DNA from: Flavobacteriaceae bacterium
GTDB lineage: Bacteria; Bacteroidota; Bacteroidia; Flavobacteriales; Flavobacteriaceae
NCBI GenBank assembly: GCA_013003555.1
Contig: JABDIV010000095.1
Span: forward strand, 1 to 33,709
DNA: 33,709 bases
Direction of reading: 5' to 3'
Within the stretch, counting starts at the first letter, position 1, and each line of letters opens with the position of its first letter. This document shows, in pieces, positions 8,560-17,027 of this stretch. A model generated the notes under the pieces. The model was not told where the DNA came from. It made no database searches and was given only the letters and a program-made list of their open reading frames with translations. A program made the position numbers and the translations under genes.

Positions 8560-10461
8560 TTACAAAGATGAGTAAATGTTTTTATACCATTTCTGAAAGC
8601 AGAAAAAACTCCAAACCTTAAAGGTATTATCAACTTTTCCCTTTAAATGATTGTCGACGAGTTTAAGAATTGTTTCTACATTGAAAATAGCTTGTTCTTC
8701 AAGGAAATCGCGATTGGCATAATCAACCAACTCTTCTCGCAAGCCTTCCCGCAGCCAATCGCCGACAGGAACACCGAAACCGCGTTTCGATTTATCGAGA
8801 AAGCCTTCAGGAAACTCATCTCTGAACGCTTCCTTCAATAAATATTTTTTATTCCACCCTTTTAAAAGATAGTCTTCTGGCAGGGACATGGTGAATTCCA
8901 GCAGATCCCGGTTCAGGAAAGGGGCACGACATTCCAGGGAGTTTAGCATACTGGTTCGGTCAACCTTGACCAGCATATCACCTTCAAGGCTCAAATGCCG
9001 GTCAATGGTCTGAAAATCATTTAGAGTTTTCGGGTTAGTTAATCCTGAAACTCGCTTATAATAGTCGAATATATTTTGTTTAAGATACGGTTGATTGAGA
9101 AACTGATTTAAATGAGATTCAGTCATACCAAGGGAAATAATATCCCAATAAAAACTATCGGAATAGTCAACAGCCTGAAGGGCGCGCTGTACTTTATAAC
9201 GCTTTCCACGACTGTCATCAGACGTTTTCAGCAATGGCGCAGATAACTTCAAAATCGATTTATGAAGTGACTTGGGCATAATATTCGTATAACGCGAATT
9301 GAGTTTGCCCATGTAATATTTATTATAACCACCGAAAATTTCATCACCGCCATCACCCGTAAGGGCGACTTTTACATAATCTGAGGTCTTCCTTGATACC
9401 AGGTAAGTAGGAAGGGCCGATGAATCTGCAAATGGCTCATCGAAATTCAATAGGATGGCATCGACGTTTTCTTTTAGATCTGATTCATCGATTATAAATT
9501 CATGGTGATTGCTTCCGATTTGTTTGGCAACCGTTCTTGATTTGTCGGTTTCATCATAAGACTTTTTCTTGAAGCCTATAGAAAATGTATCGATCCTGGT
9601 TTGGCTATACTGCGCTAAACAAAGGGAAACCACCGATGAATCTACACCGCCTGATAAAAAGGTTCCAATGGGCACATCGGAAACCGATCGGCTTACAACA
9701 CTGTCATACACGCGATCTTTAGTTGTTTTTTTCGCTTGTTCAAAGGAAAGATCTGCAGGATTAGAATCGAATTTCGGATGAATGGTTTTGGTGGAATAGC
9801 TTTTTTTGTCCAAATCATAGATGAGCAAATGATTGGGCTCAAGTTTTTTTATACCCTCGTAAATCGTAAACGGAGCAGGAATATAAGTCAGACGGAAAAA
9901 TAAATTTAGTCCGCTTTTAGATATTTCCGGTTTTTTGTCGATTACGCTGACAACCGACTTGAGTTCCGATCCCCAAATGAAAGCCTTATCCGAATCGGTA
10001 AAATAGAGAGGTTTCTCACCGAAGAAATCCCGGGCAATAAAGATCTTTTTCTTTTTTCTGTCGAACAAACTAAGGCCAAACATGCCGTCTAAAGCTTTAA
10101 AACAGGCTTCACCGTCTTGTTCATAGAGTTTGAGAATCACCTCAGTATCACTTGTAGTGTTAAATGAAATACCTTTATCTAATAGCTTGTCTTTAAGTAT
10201 TTTATAATTATATATTTCACCGTTAAATACAATGGATATATCCCCGTCATCAGTCGACATCGGTTGGTGACCGGTATTTAGGTCGATTATCGAAAGACGT
10301 TGCATCCCCATTCCAATGGAATAGCTATCTGCCTGGCGGCAAAATACACCATTATCATCCGGACCACGATGTACGATACATCCGTTCATACGGTTGATGA
10401 GATTCCCGATAATGGAGGAATCTTGCGATGATTTAGATACTATGCCATTAATACCACACAT
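8560..10461 (-). CDS. asnB: Glutamine-hydrolysing asparagine synthetase family amidotransferase (AsnB-like), copy 1
   Basis: The 633-residue protein starts MCGINGIV, with Cys2 as the N-terminal glutaminase nucleophile. It has HRGPDD (31-36), FNGEIYNY (79-86) and TSDTEVILKLYEQDG for glutamine binding. The synthetase half has the ATP-pyrophosphatase loop SGGVDSS at 270-276 and TGDGGDE at 368-374, so both half-reactions look intact. Housekeeping AsnB makes asparagine. Copies inside polysaccharide loci are widely thought to amidate sugar acids or related acidic groups on the glycan. Two such genes separated by glycosyltransferases favour the second role here. It starts two bases after the neighbouring GT4 stop and is followed 31 bases later by the next GT4. 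Confidence 0.92.
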   Translation of the reverse strand: MCGINGIVSKSSQDSSIIGNLINRMNGCIVHRGPDDNGVFCRQADSYSIGMGMQRLSIIDLNTGHQPMSTDDGDISIVFNGEIYNYKILKDKLLDKGISFNTTSDTEVILKLYEQDGEACFKALDGMFGLSLFDRKKKKIFIARDFFGEKPLYFTDSDKAFIWGSELKSVVSVIDKKPEISKSGLNLFFRLTYIPAPFTIYEGIKKLEPNHLLIYDLDKKSYSTKTIHPKFDSNPADLSFEQAKKTTKDRVYDSVVSRSVSDVPIGTFLSGGVDSSVVSLCLAQYSQTRIDTFSIGFKKKSYDETDKSRTVAKQIGSNHHEFIIDESDLKENVDAILLNFDEPFADSSALPTYLVSRKTSDYVKVALTGDGGDEIFGGYNKYYMGKLNSRYTNIMPKSLHKSILKLSAPLLKTSDDSRGKRYKVQRALQAVDYSDSFYWDIISLGMTESHLNQFLNQPYLKQNIFDYYKRVSGLTNPKTLNDFQTIDRHLSLEGDMLVKVDRTSMLNSLECRAPFLNRDLLEFTMSLPEDYLLKGWNKKYLLKEAFRDEFPEGFLDKSKRGFGVPVGDWLREGLREELVDYANRDFLEEQAIFNVETILKLVDNHLKGKVDNTFKVWSFFCFQKWYKNIYSSL

Positions 10462-10463
10462 AA

Positions 10464-11633
10464 TCAGTCCTTGTTTTCGATCAAATCCTTAAACTTTTTA
10501 TAGATGACGGTCAAATCGAATTCCTGAGCTTTTTGGAGCCCCAAATTTATATATTCCAGACGTTTATCCGGATGTGATTTTAAAAACTCTAGGGCTTGGG
10601 CGAGGCCATCATCATCATCAACATTGACCAAAACCCCATACCGGGCCAGAACAAACCCGCCTTTTTCAATTTGAACAGGCTGGTTATCGTTGAGGATCTC
10701 AAGCGGTCCCGACATGCAATTTGTTGAAATTACCGGGACACCATTTGCCATCGCCTCCAAAATCACATTCGGAAAGCCTTCTGTTCGGGATGAAAGCACG
10801 AAACAATCACTTTCAGAAAGATAATTCTCAACATTGCCTACCCGGCCACGCATGTTAAGCCGTTTGGATATGCCGGTATCGATGGCAAAATCAGTCATGG
10901 AATCAGTGAGGTTACCATCTCCCAGGAGGGTAAGAACATAGGTGTCATCCAGACGATTTATAGCTTTAAGTATCATCATTTGATTCTTTACAAAGACATG
11001 ACTGCCGACATTTATTACGTTAAAGATTTTACGATTTTCAGTGGCTGATAACTCCTTTTCCAACGGTTTCAATTTAACTGGATTGTATACCACTGCCATG
11101 GGGATCTTTACACCAAACCTATTTTTTAAATCGTTATTGATATAGACCGAATTTGAGAATAACATATCGTTCCTGTTGTACAGCAAAGGATAGAAGATCC
11201 GAGCGATGATCATCGAAAAGCGAGATCGGGCGTACATCTGCGACGGATAACAGCGTTCACTGATGATGGTTCTGATTTTCGGATTCCTGAATAAATTGGC
11301 TACGGCGCTATTAATAAAGTTTGGTAGTGCCAGGAAGGACAAGGAAACATCAAAACGCTCACGTTTTACAAGCCTGTAATACTTTCGGAAATAACCAAGT
11401 GTAAACCATATTTTTTGCAAGGGGGAAGTTGTAAGCACCTTTTCAGAAGAACCCAGTACATGGATATTGACTTCCGACGGAATATCGAAAGCGATCTCTT
11501 CCGACAATAAAACCAGGCTCACCCTATAATCCTTGACCAGTTTGGGCAACAATAAGCTTATAACGCGTTCGGTGCCACCAATATTCATACTGATGGCCAT
11601 TATAGCGATATGTTTCCTGCGATTATCCATCAT
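10464..11633 (-). CDS. Glycosyltransferase family 4
   Basis: The 389-residue GT-B enzyme has an N-terminal IAIMAISMNIGGTERVISLLLPKL, the glycine-rich donor/acceptor loop of GT4 proteins. The C-terminal domain has INVGSHVFVKNQMMILKAI and SRTEGFPNVILEAMANGVPVIST, carrying a complete E-x7-E motif. It should transfer a hexose or derivative from a nucleotide sugar to the growing lipid-linked repeat unit on the cytosolic face of the membrane. ATG at 11633, with a second ATG at once after it, overlaps the preceding GT4 gene by 11 bases, so the two are translationally coupled. The stop is two bases from the AsnB start. Donor and linkage cannot be predicted from sequence. Confidence 0.92.
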   Translation of the reverse strand: MMDNRRKHIAIMAISMNIGGTERVISLLLPKLVKDYRVSLVLLSEEIAFDIPSEVNIHVLGSSEKVLTTSPLQKIWFTLGYFRKYYRLVKRERFDVSLSFLALPNFINSAVANLFRNPKIRTIISERCYPSQMYARSRFSMIIARIFYPLLYNRNDMLFSNSVYINNDLKNRFGVKIPMAVVYNPVKLKPLEKELSATENRKIFNVINVGSHVFVKNQMMILKAINRLDDTYVLTLLGDGNLTDSMTDFAIDTGISKRLNMRGRVGNVENYLSESDCFVLSSRTEGFPNVILEAMANGVPVISTNCMSGPLEILNDNQPVQIEKGGFVLARYGVLVNVDDDDGLAQALEFLKSHPDKRLEYINLGLQKAQEFDLTVIYKKFKDLIENKD

Positions 11634-12711
11634 TGACGGTGCATAGTTTTAAAAACAAAGCTTCAAAGCGTTGAATGATGATGTCTTTGTTATACTTCTT
11701 ATTCACGCTTGCACTAACTAATTCCGGGACAAAAGTGTAATCCAGGCATATGGATTTCAAGGTTTTCAAATAGTCTTCCGCTGAAAATACGCGATAGCCG
11801 TTAATGCCATCCTCGATAATCTCATTGATTCCACCGGGAGCATCGAACGCCAGGACCGGAGTCCCAACCGACGCGCTTTCAATCACAGCATTCGGAAAGC
11901 CTTCAACATAAGCGCCCTGCAAATAGATGTGGCTTTTCCTCAAATAATCCGGGATTTCCGCGGTATATTCTATATGGGTTATCTTATCGCCAAGCTTGTA
12001 ATCATCGATAAGTCTAAAAATATTTTCCTTTTCCGGACCACGACCAATCATGGTATAATGAAACGGTAAATCTAAGCGACTCAGTACGTTGAGCAGGCGA
12101 TCGTATCCCTTTTCCTTGGCCAAACGGCCTACGGTAATCAACGCAACCGGCTTCATTGGAGGCAGCTGCTCTTTTACTTTGAATCCATCTGTAATCGGGT
12201 TATTAATAACCACCATTTTATCATAATTAAAGGAATAGCTTTTTTTAAGATCCTCTTTCATATCATCCGACTGACAAATAATGGCATCAAAGAACCGAAA
12301 TCGATTTTTTGTAAACAGCTTGAGGTAATTCAATTTCCGGTCGGTAAAGGTATCGAGTACACTCAACACATTAACCTCGCGAGCGACGAATTTTGTTTTC
12401 GGAAAAAACCAGCTGGCGTAAGCAGCCAATGTATTTAAATGACCGATTGCCGTAAGTACAATATCGGGTTTATGGCGTTTCAGAAACTTCAGAAAATCAA
12501 AAATACCATGCATGACGCGGTCTCTTCCGAAGAAAACGGTATTCACACCTTTCAGGTCATAGGACACGTCACGTTCATGTCCGAATACGACAATGGTCAC
12601 CTCGAATTGTTCCTTATCGATCTCGGTTGCCAGAAAACTCAAGACGCGTTCTGCACCACCCGGAAGCAGGTTGGCCGTTGCGATAACCAGTTGAATTTTC
12701 TTGCCTTTCAT
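11623..12711 (-). CDS. Glycosyltransferase family 4
   Basis: The 362-residue GT-B enzyme has IQLVIATANLLPGGAERVLSFLATEI at the N-terminus. The donor domain has ALITVGRLAKEKGYDRLLNVL and GAYVEGFPNAVIESASVGTPVLAFD with an intact E-x7-E motif. The start ATG at 12711 directly abuts the stop of the upstream AsnB gene at 12712, with no intervening base. Its end overlaps the next GT4 by 11 bases. Its similarity in layout to the neighbouring GT4 suggests an old duplication, although the sequences are well diverged. It is expected to add one residue of the repeat unit. Confidence 0.92.
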   Translation of the reverse strand: MKGKKIQLVIATANLLPGGAERVLSFLATEIDKEQFEVTIVVFGHERDVSYDLKGVNTVFFGRDRVMHGIFDFLKFLKRHKPDIVLTAIGHLNTLAAYASWFFPKTKFVAREVNVLSVLDTFTDRKLNYLKLFTKNRFRFFDAIICQSDDMKEDLKKSYSFNYDKMVVINNPITDGFKVKEQLPPMKPVALITVGRLAKEKGYDRLLNVLSRLDLPFHYTMIGRGPEKENIFRLIDDYKLGDKITHIEYTAEIPDYLRKSHIYLQGAYVEGFPNAVIESASVGTPVLAFDAPGGINEIIEDGINGYRVFSAEDYLKTLKSICLDYTFVPELVSASVNKKYNKDIIIQRFEALFLKLCTVNDG

Positions 12712-14562
12712 TTATTTTACCGTTAAGCCTGTTCCATTTTTATTCAGCCACTGCTTCAGAACCAATAGCTTCCATATCAGTGGATACCGGTTCCAGGATT
12801 GAGTCATATGCTGATCGATGCGCTTACTTACTTCAGTTATTTTAAGTCCGGGTATCTGGCCCAACCCGCTTTCATTCAATTCATCTAAAACATAATCCTT
12901 TAGCTCGTGCCTGAACCAATGCGCAAAGGGCATTGTAAACCCGGCTTTAGGCCGATCAAAAATATGTGACGGCACCGACTGGTAAAGCACATCTTTCAGT
13001 ATGCGTTTGGTATTCCCTTTTTTAATCTTGAATTCGGTTGGAAAAGATCGGGCCAATTCCACGACCCTAAAATCCATTAATGGTGATCGCGACTCAAGCG
13101 AATAGGCCATAGTGGCGCGATCTACCTTGGTGTTTATATCCCAGTTGAGATATGTCTTCAAGTCAAAATCAGAGATACGCTCATAAAAATTCTTATCACG
13201 GTGATTTAGATAACGTATTTGGTCGATATCCCTGGAATCAAATTCTGAATCAATCCATCCGCCGTCAATTTCTGTCATGCCGGTGAGATAGGCCGTGTCA
13301 ACATTTTTCAATCCCAGGGCCATCCCAATCATTTTATGACGATAGTTGGGTGAGAGGTTTAATAGGGCAGAACCCAATTGCCGGATAGGTCTTGGCAGCA
13401 CATACATGCGTCCCCCTTTTCTGGCCCAGATATATCTTTCGTAACCGATGAAACTCTCATCACCGCCATCACCTGAAAGGGCCACCGTCACCTGTTTACG
13501 GGTGTATTTTGAAAGTAGCATTGACGGAATGGCTGAAGAATCGGCAAAAGGCTCGTCGTAATAGGTGCTAAAATTATCGATCAGGTCCATGCCTTCAGCA
13601 TAATTACAGGCAATCACGTGATGATCGGTTTGAAGATGATCGGCGACTTGCTGGGCATACGGGCTTTCATCATACCCATCTTCATCGAACTTGACCGAAA
13701 AGGTCTTTACTTTGGCCGATGAGGTTTGGGTGGCCATGGCGCTAACCAAAGATGAATCAACACCGCCCGATAAAAAGACACCAACCGGTACATCGGCAAA
13801 CAAGCGCATAGATACTGCATCGCGCAGCAGTACTGTCAAGGCTTCCTGTGCCTCATCATAACTACCCTTAAAGCCGGTTTTTCCTTTAAAATCAATATCC
13901 CAATAGCAAGTATCGTTGAATTTTCCGCTTGCCAGGTCATAGGTAAACGAATGTCCGGGGCGTAGCTTTTTCACCTCGTTGAAGATCGACAACGGATCGG
14001 GGATCAAGCCCCAGCACAGATTTGAATCGATTGCCTGTCGAGAAATAGACAGGGCGTTATGATGCAGCTGTATGGATGAAATTTGACTGGCGAATTCGAA
14101 TTCTGTTCCATTGTGATAATAATAGAATGGTTTTTGACCGAGTCGATCACGGGCACCAAAGAGCCTGTGGTTCTCAACATCATAAATAACAAAGGCGAAC
14201 ATGCCGTTAAAATGATCAACGCAAGATTCACCGTACTCAAGATATGCCGCACAGATTACTTCGGTATCACTTGTGGTTTGAAAGCTGTATCCCCTGGAAG
14301 TCAGGATCTGCTTGATTTCTTGAAAATTATAGATCTCACCGTTAAATACTATATGGACCTTATTAAAATAATTGAAGGGCTGGTCTGATCGATGATCGAG
14401 GTCGATAATAGCCAGGCGGTTATGTCCGAAAATAAGTTTGGTATTTCCTGCCTGGTAGGTTTTAAAATCCATCTTATCAGGACCGCGAAAGGCTGTACGC
14501 TCCAACTTTTCCCTTACCTGGGAATCAGAATATTGTAACGTTGAACCATAAATACCGCACAT
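12712..14562 (-). CDS. asnB: Glutamine-hydrolysing asparagine synthetase family amidotransferase (AsnB-like), copy 2
   Basis: The 616-residue protein starts MCGIYGS with the nucleophile Cys2. It has FRGPDK (25-30), FNGEIYNF (73-80), SGGVDSS (265-271) and SGDGGDE (363-369), so glutaminase and synthetase active sites both appear complete. It differs clearly from copy 1 in length and in most non-motif positions, so it is not a recent duplicate. The late segment KVDRATMAYSLESRSPLMD is typical of the family. It follows a GT4 gene by 21 bases and abuts the next GT4 gene. Amidation of a second acidic site on the repeat unit, or a different acid sugar from copy 1, is the simplest reading. A redundant asparagine synthetase is the alternative. 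Confidence 0.92.
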   Translation of the reverse strand: MCGIYGSTLQYSDSQVREKLERTAFRGPDKMDFKTYQAGNTKLIFGHNRLAIIDLDHRSDQPFNYFNKVHIVFNGEIYNFQEIKQILTSRGYSFQTTSDTEVICAAYLEYGESCVDHFNGMFAFVIYDVENHRLFGARDRLGQKPFYYYHNGTEFEFASQISSIQLHHNALSISRQAIDSNLCWGLIPDPLSIFNEVKKLRPGHSFTYDLASGKFNDTCYWDIDFKGKTGFKGSYDEAQEALTVLLRDAVSMRLFADVPVGVFLSGGVDSSLVSAMATQTSSAKVKTFSVKFDEDGYDESPYAQQVADHLQTDHHVIACNYAEGMDLIDNFSTYYDEPFADSSAIPSMLLSKYTRKQVTVALSGDGGDESFIGYERYIWARKGGRMYVLPRPIRQLGSALLNLSPNYRHKMIGMALGLKNVDTAYLTGMTEIDGGWIDSEFDSRDIDQIRYLNHRDKNFYERISDFDLKTYLNWDINTKVDRATMAYSLESRSPLMDFRVVELARSFPTEFKIKKGNTKRILKDVLYQSVPSHIFDRPKAGFTMPFAHWFRHELKDYVLDELNESGLGQIPGLKITEVSKRIDQHMTQSWNRYPLIWKLLVLKQWLNKNGTGLTVK

Positions 14563-14583
14563 AGGGTCTTTCTTCTGCTTATT

Positions 14584-15645
14584 TTACTTTGATTTCATCA
14601 CTGAGCGATACAGCTCTAAATGTCGCTCATACACATTATCGATGCTAAAATCAGATTTTATTTCCGAATACAGCTTATTTGATCGGTCAATGGCCTGATT
14701 ATAATTCTGAATGACATGCATCATCGTTTTATCGTAATTATCGAGGTCGGTGACAAAAGCATTTGAATCATTTAAAAAATCGGGAATACTACCCACAGCC
14801 GTTGATATGATTGGTAATTTATTGGCGGCAGCTTCTATGATAACAACGGGTAAGCCTTCGCGAATCGACATGAGGACCAGGCAATGCGACCGATCCATGA
14901 ATGGTTTTATATCGCTTTGAAAACCATGCAACACGATGTGAGAGCCTAAATCGTCAGCTTCAATCTCTTTGATGAACTTTTCCTTAAGATAGCCATCTCC
15001 AACAACATCGATAACGAAATTTGTTAAACCCTTATTCAATAATCGCTTCGTCACCTCAATCATATGGAATGGATTTTTTTCCGGACTTAGACGACCGAGA
15101 TACAAAAACCGGAAAGGCTCAGAGGAATTATAAACCCTTGGATTGTTATTCTCATGTTCAGAAAAATCAATTCCGTTGGGTATTATTGCACTGTTCTTTA
15201 AGAACCATTGTGATGTATTCTCACTAAAAATAATATCCTTCTTACGGAAAACCTTGGTCAAATAAAGTATAAGCCGTCGTGATTTGCTGTCGACCGTACT
15301 CGAATGAAGGGTAAAAACCATTGGCATGTTTTTATAAAACACTTTATACATAACACCCAGAACACAGCCGTGATATTGATGGCAGTGTAAAATGGGATCG
15401 GGTAAGTCTTTTATAATGGCGTGTAATTTTTTGATCCCTGAAAGAAGGGTAGTGTTCCTGAAAGAATTGATATTCAGGAAATGGTACTCGATATCATTCA
15501 ACTTGAATTTTTCCTCTAACGCATTGGCACTTGAGATCGAAATCACAACTGTTCTCATGGAAGACTTGCTCTTCTTTGAGAGTTGTAGCACCATTTGTTC
15601 TGCTCCACCTCCAGCTAAACTGCTGTTTAAATGTATTATCGTCAA
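14584..15645 (-). CDS. Glycosyltransferase family 4
   Basis: The 353-residue GT-B enzyme has TIIHLNSSLAGGGAEQMVLQL at the N-terminus, FRFLYLGRLSPEKNPFHMIEV at the start of the donor domain, and SIREGLPVVIIEAAANKLPIIST with a complete E-x7-E motif. The start is TTG: an in-frame TAA lies two codons upstream (TAA CCC TTG), and the N-terminal strand typical of the family begins right after it. It lies 27 bases downstream of the polymerase gene and 21 bases before the second AsnB gene. It is expected to add one sugar of the repeat unit at the cytosolic membrane face; donor unknown. Confidence 0.91.
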   Translation of the reverse strand: MTIIHLNSSLAGGGAEQMVLQLSKKSKSSMRTVVISISSANALEEKFKLNDIEYHFLNINSFRNTTLLSGIKKLHAIIKDLPDPILHCHQYHGCVLGVMYKVFYKNMPMVFTLHSSTVDSKSRRLILYLTKVFRKKDIIFSENTSQWFLKNSAIIPNGIDFSEHENNNPRVYNSSEPFRFLYLGRLSPEKNPFHMIEVTKRLLNKGLTNFVIDVVGDGYLKEKFIKEIEADDLGSHIVLHGFQSDIKPFMDRSHCLVLMSIREGLPVVIIEAAANKLPIISTAVGSIPDFLNDSNAFVTDLDNYDKTMMHVIQNYNQAIDRSNKLYSEIKSDFSIDNVYERHLELYRSVMKSK

Positions 15646-15672
15646 GGGTTAATTAAATTATAGTTTTGGGCT

Positions 15673-16815
15673 TTATGAAGTTAAGACTGATTCAGATTGT
15701 TCGATGACGTCTTCTGATTTAAGCATGGTCAAATTTAAAAACAACCACATCGAAATCAATAGGATCACGTAATTATCAAAATAAGTATGGATGGTCATCA
15801 GTATCGCCATTAGAGAAAGTGACAACAGGAATAAATGCACCTCTTCTTTGAAGTACTTCAGACTTTTTACCAGCATATAAATATATATCCCAATGATAAG
15901 GAGAAATGGGAAAATACCCGATTCACCCAATACCATCAGGTAGGTGTTATGAACACCTTGTTTGCTCAGTCCCGAACCCCTTAATTCATGAAAGCCATTA
16001 CCGATAATCGGACTGTTTAAAATGGTGTCGTAGTATCTCGACCAGGTTTCGGTACGTGTACCTTCACGCTGCTGAATAACAAGAGCACTTGAGGTTTGAT
16101 CTGGATTAAATAAGTTCTCAATGGCTTTTAGCCGCACTGTATTAAGCTGAAGGTAGGAGGTAAGGCTTAAAACCAGGACGATAACCCCAATGCCGATTCC
16201 GAAATTGGTAAAGTTCTTTTTATTGGCTGCGATCGAAATAATACTAACAACTACCCATAAGAGTAAAAATGTTCTTGAAAAGGTTAAAATACCAGCCAGT
16301 GTCAGTATAAACTGACCCGCGGATTTCAGTGTTTTATTCGGAATTGAAAAACTAAGACAATAGCCAAACAAACAGACAAAGCCGGCATTATTCGGGTCGA
16401 AATAAAAGCCACTGTAGCGGCCGAAGTCACTTTGAAAAAAGACGGCCTGGACGATTATACTTGAAGCGCCGATAATTAAAAGAATATATAATTCCTTTTT
16501 ATTGGTATTCAAAATCAATTCGGTTGCACAAAGCGTCAACAGGGAATATTTTACAAATTCCTGAATAAAAAATTCGGAATCATCAACATTGATAAGCCCG
16601 CTTATAATGAAGTATAACAAACCGAGTACAAAAAAAGGGATGATGATCTTGCGCTTCGGTGCGATAAAAAAATAAAGCAAAAGCAGGGCATAGGTCAAAT
16701 AACTCATCAGAGAACCCAGAGATTGTTCAAAGGCAAATATGCTGGGAACCGACCATATCAGCATGGCCAGGATCAAAATCTTTAAAGGGTTGAATTTAAT
16801 GTCAGCAGACTCCAA
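15673..16815 (-). CDS. wzy: O-antigen ligase/polymerase-like membrane protein (Wzy/WaaL family)
   Basis: The 380-residue protein is mostly hydrophobic, with roughly ten membrane segments. A large periplasmic loop contains GTRTETWSRYYDTILNSPIIGNGFHELRG, followed by GVHNTYLMVLGESGIFPFLLI. That HNTYL...GE.G signature is characteristic of the O-antigen ligase superfamily (Wzy_C). An earlier GFYFDPNNAGFVCLF segment is also family-like. In a locus with a flippase and no lipid A genes, polymerisation of flipped repeat units in the periplasm is the likely role, with ligase as the alternative. TTG at 16815 gives a short polar N-terminus before the first helix; an ATG 17 codons later is a possible start. 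A 212-bp gap separates it from the flippase gene. Confidence 0.85.
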   Translation of the reverse strand: MESADIKFNPLKILILAMLIWSVPSIFAFEQSLGSLMSYLTYALLLLYFFIAPKRKIIIPFFVLGLLYFIISGLINVDDSEFFIQEFVKYSLLTLCATELILNTNKKELYILLIIGASSIIVQAVFFQSDFGRYSGFYFDPNNAGFVCLFGYCLSFSIPNKTLKSAGQFILTLAGILTFSRTFLLLWVVVSIISIAANKKNFTNFGIGIGVIVLVLSLTSYLQLNTVRLKAIENLFNPDQTSSALVIQQREGTRTETWSRYYDTILNSPIIGNGFHELRGSGLSKQGVHNTYLMVLGESGIFPFLLIIGIYIYMLVKSLKYFKEEVHLFLLSLSLMAILMTIHTYFDNYVILLISMWLFLNLTMLKSEDVIEQSESVLTS

Positions 16816-16977
16816 TTTTCGGTTGTTTATGAACTGGGGTTTAAAGATAAACTAATAAATAGAACAGAACACCAACTATCGATGTAAGTCAGCTTTATTG
16901 AGTTAACCGACAATCACGGTGCTGAGAATACACATTGATCAATAAAATATCAATTTAATGACGACCTTTAAGTTCCG

Positions 16978-17000
16978 AATTTAAATCGTCCGATTAAATT
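16978..17000. other. Inverted repeat between flippase and polymerase genes
   Basis: Within the 212-bp gap between the flippase stop and the polymerase start, the arms AATTTAAATCG and CGATTAAATT flank a two-base centre and match except for one extra A. It is AT-rich and lacks a T-run in the direction of transcription, so an intrinsic terminator is unlikely. It could be an operator or a weak attenuating hairpin that marks an internal transcription boundary. In AT-rich DNA it may also be chance. Confidence 0.25.
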
Positions 17001-17027
17001 TATAATGCTGATTGTTAAAGCTTTATA

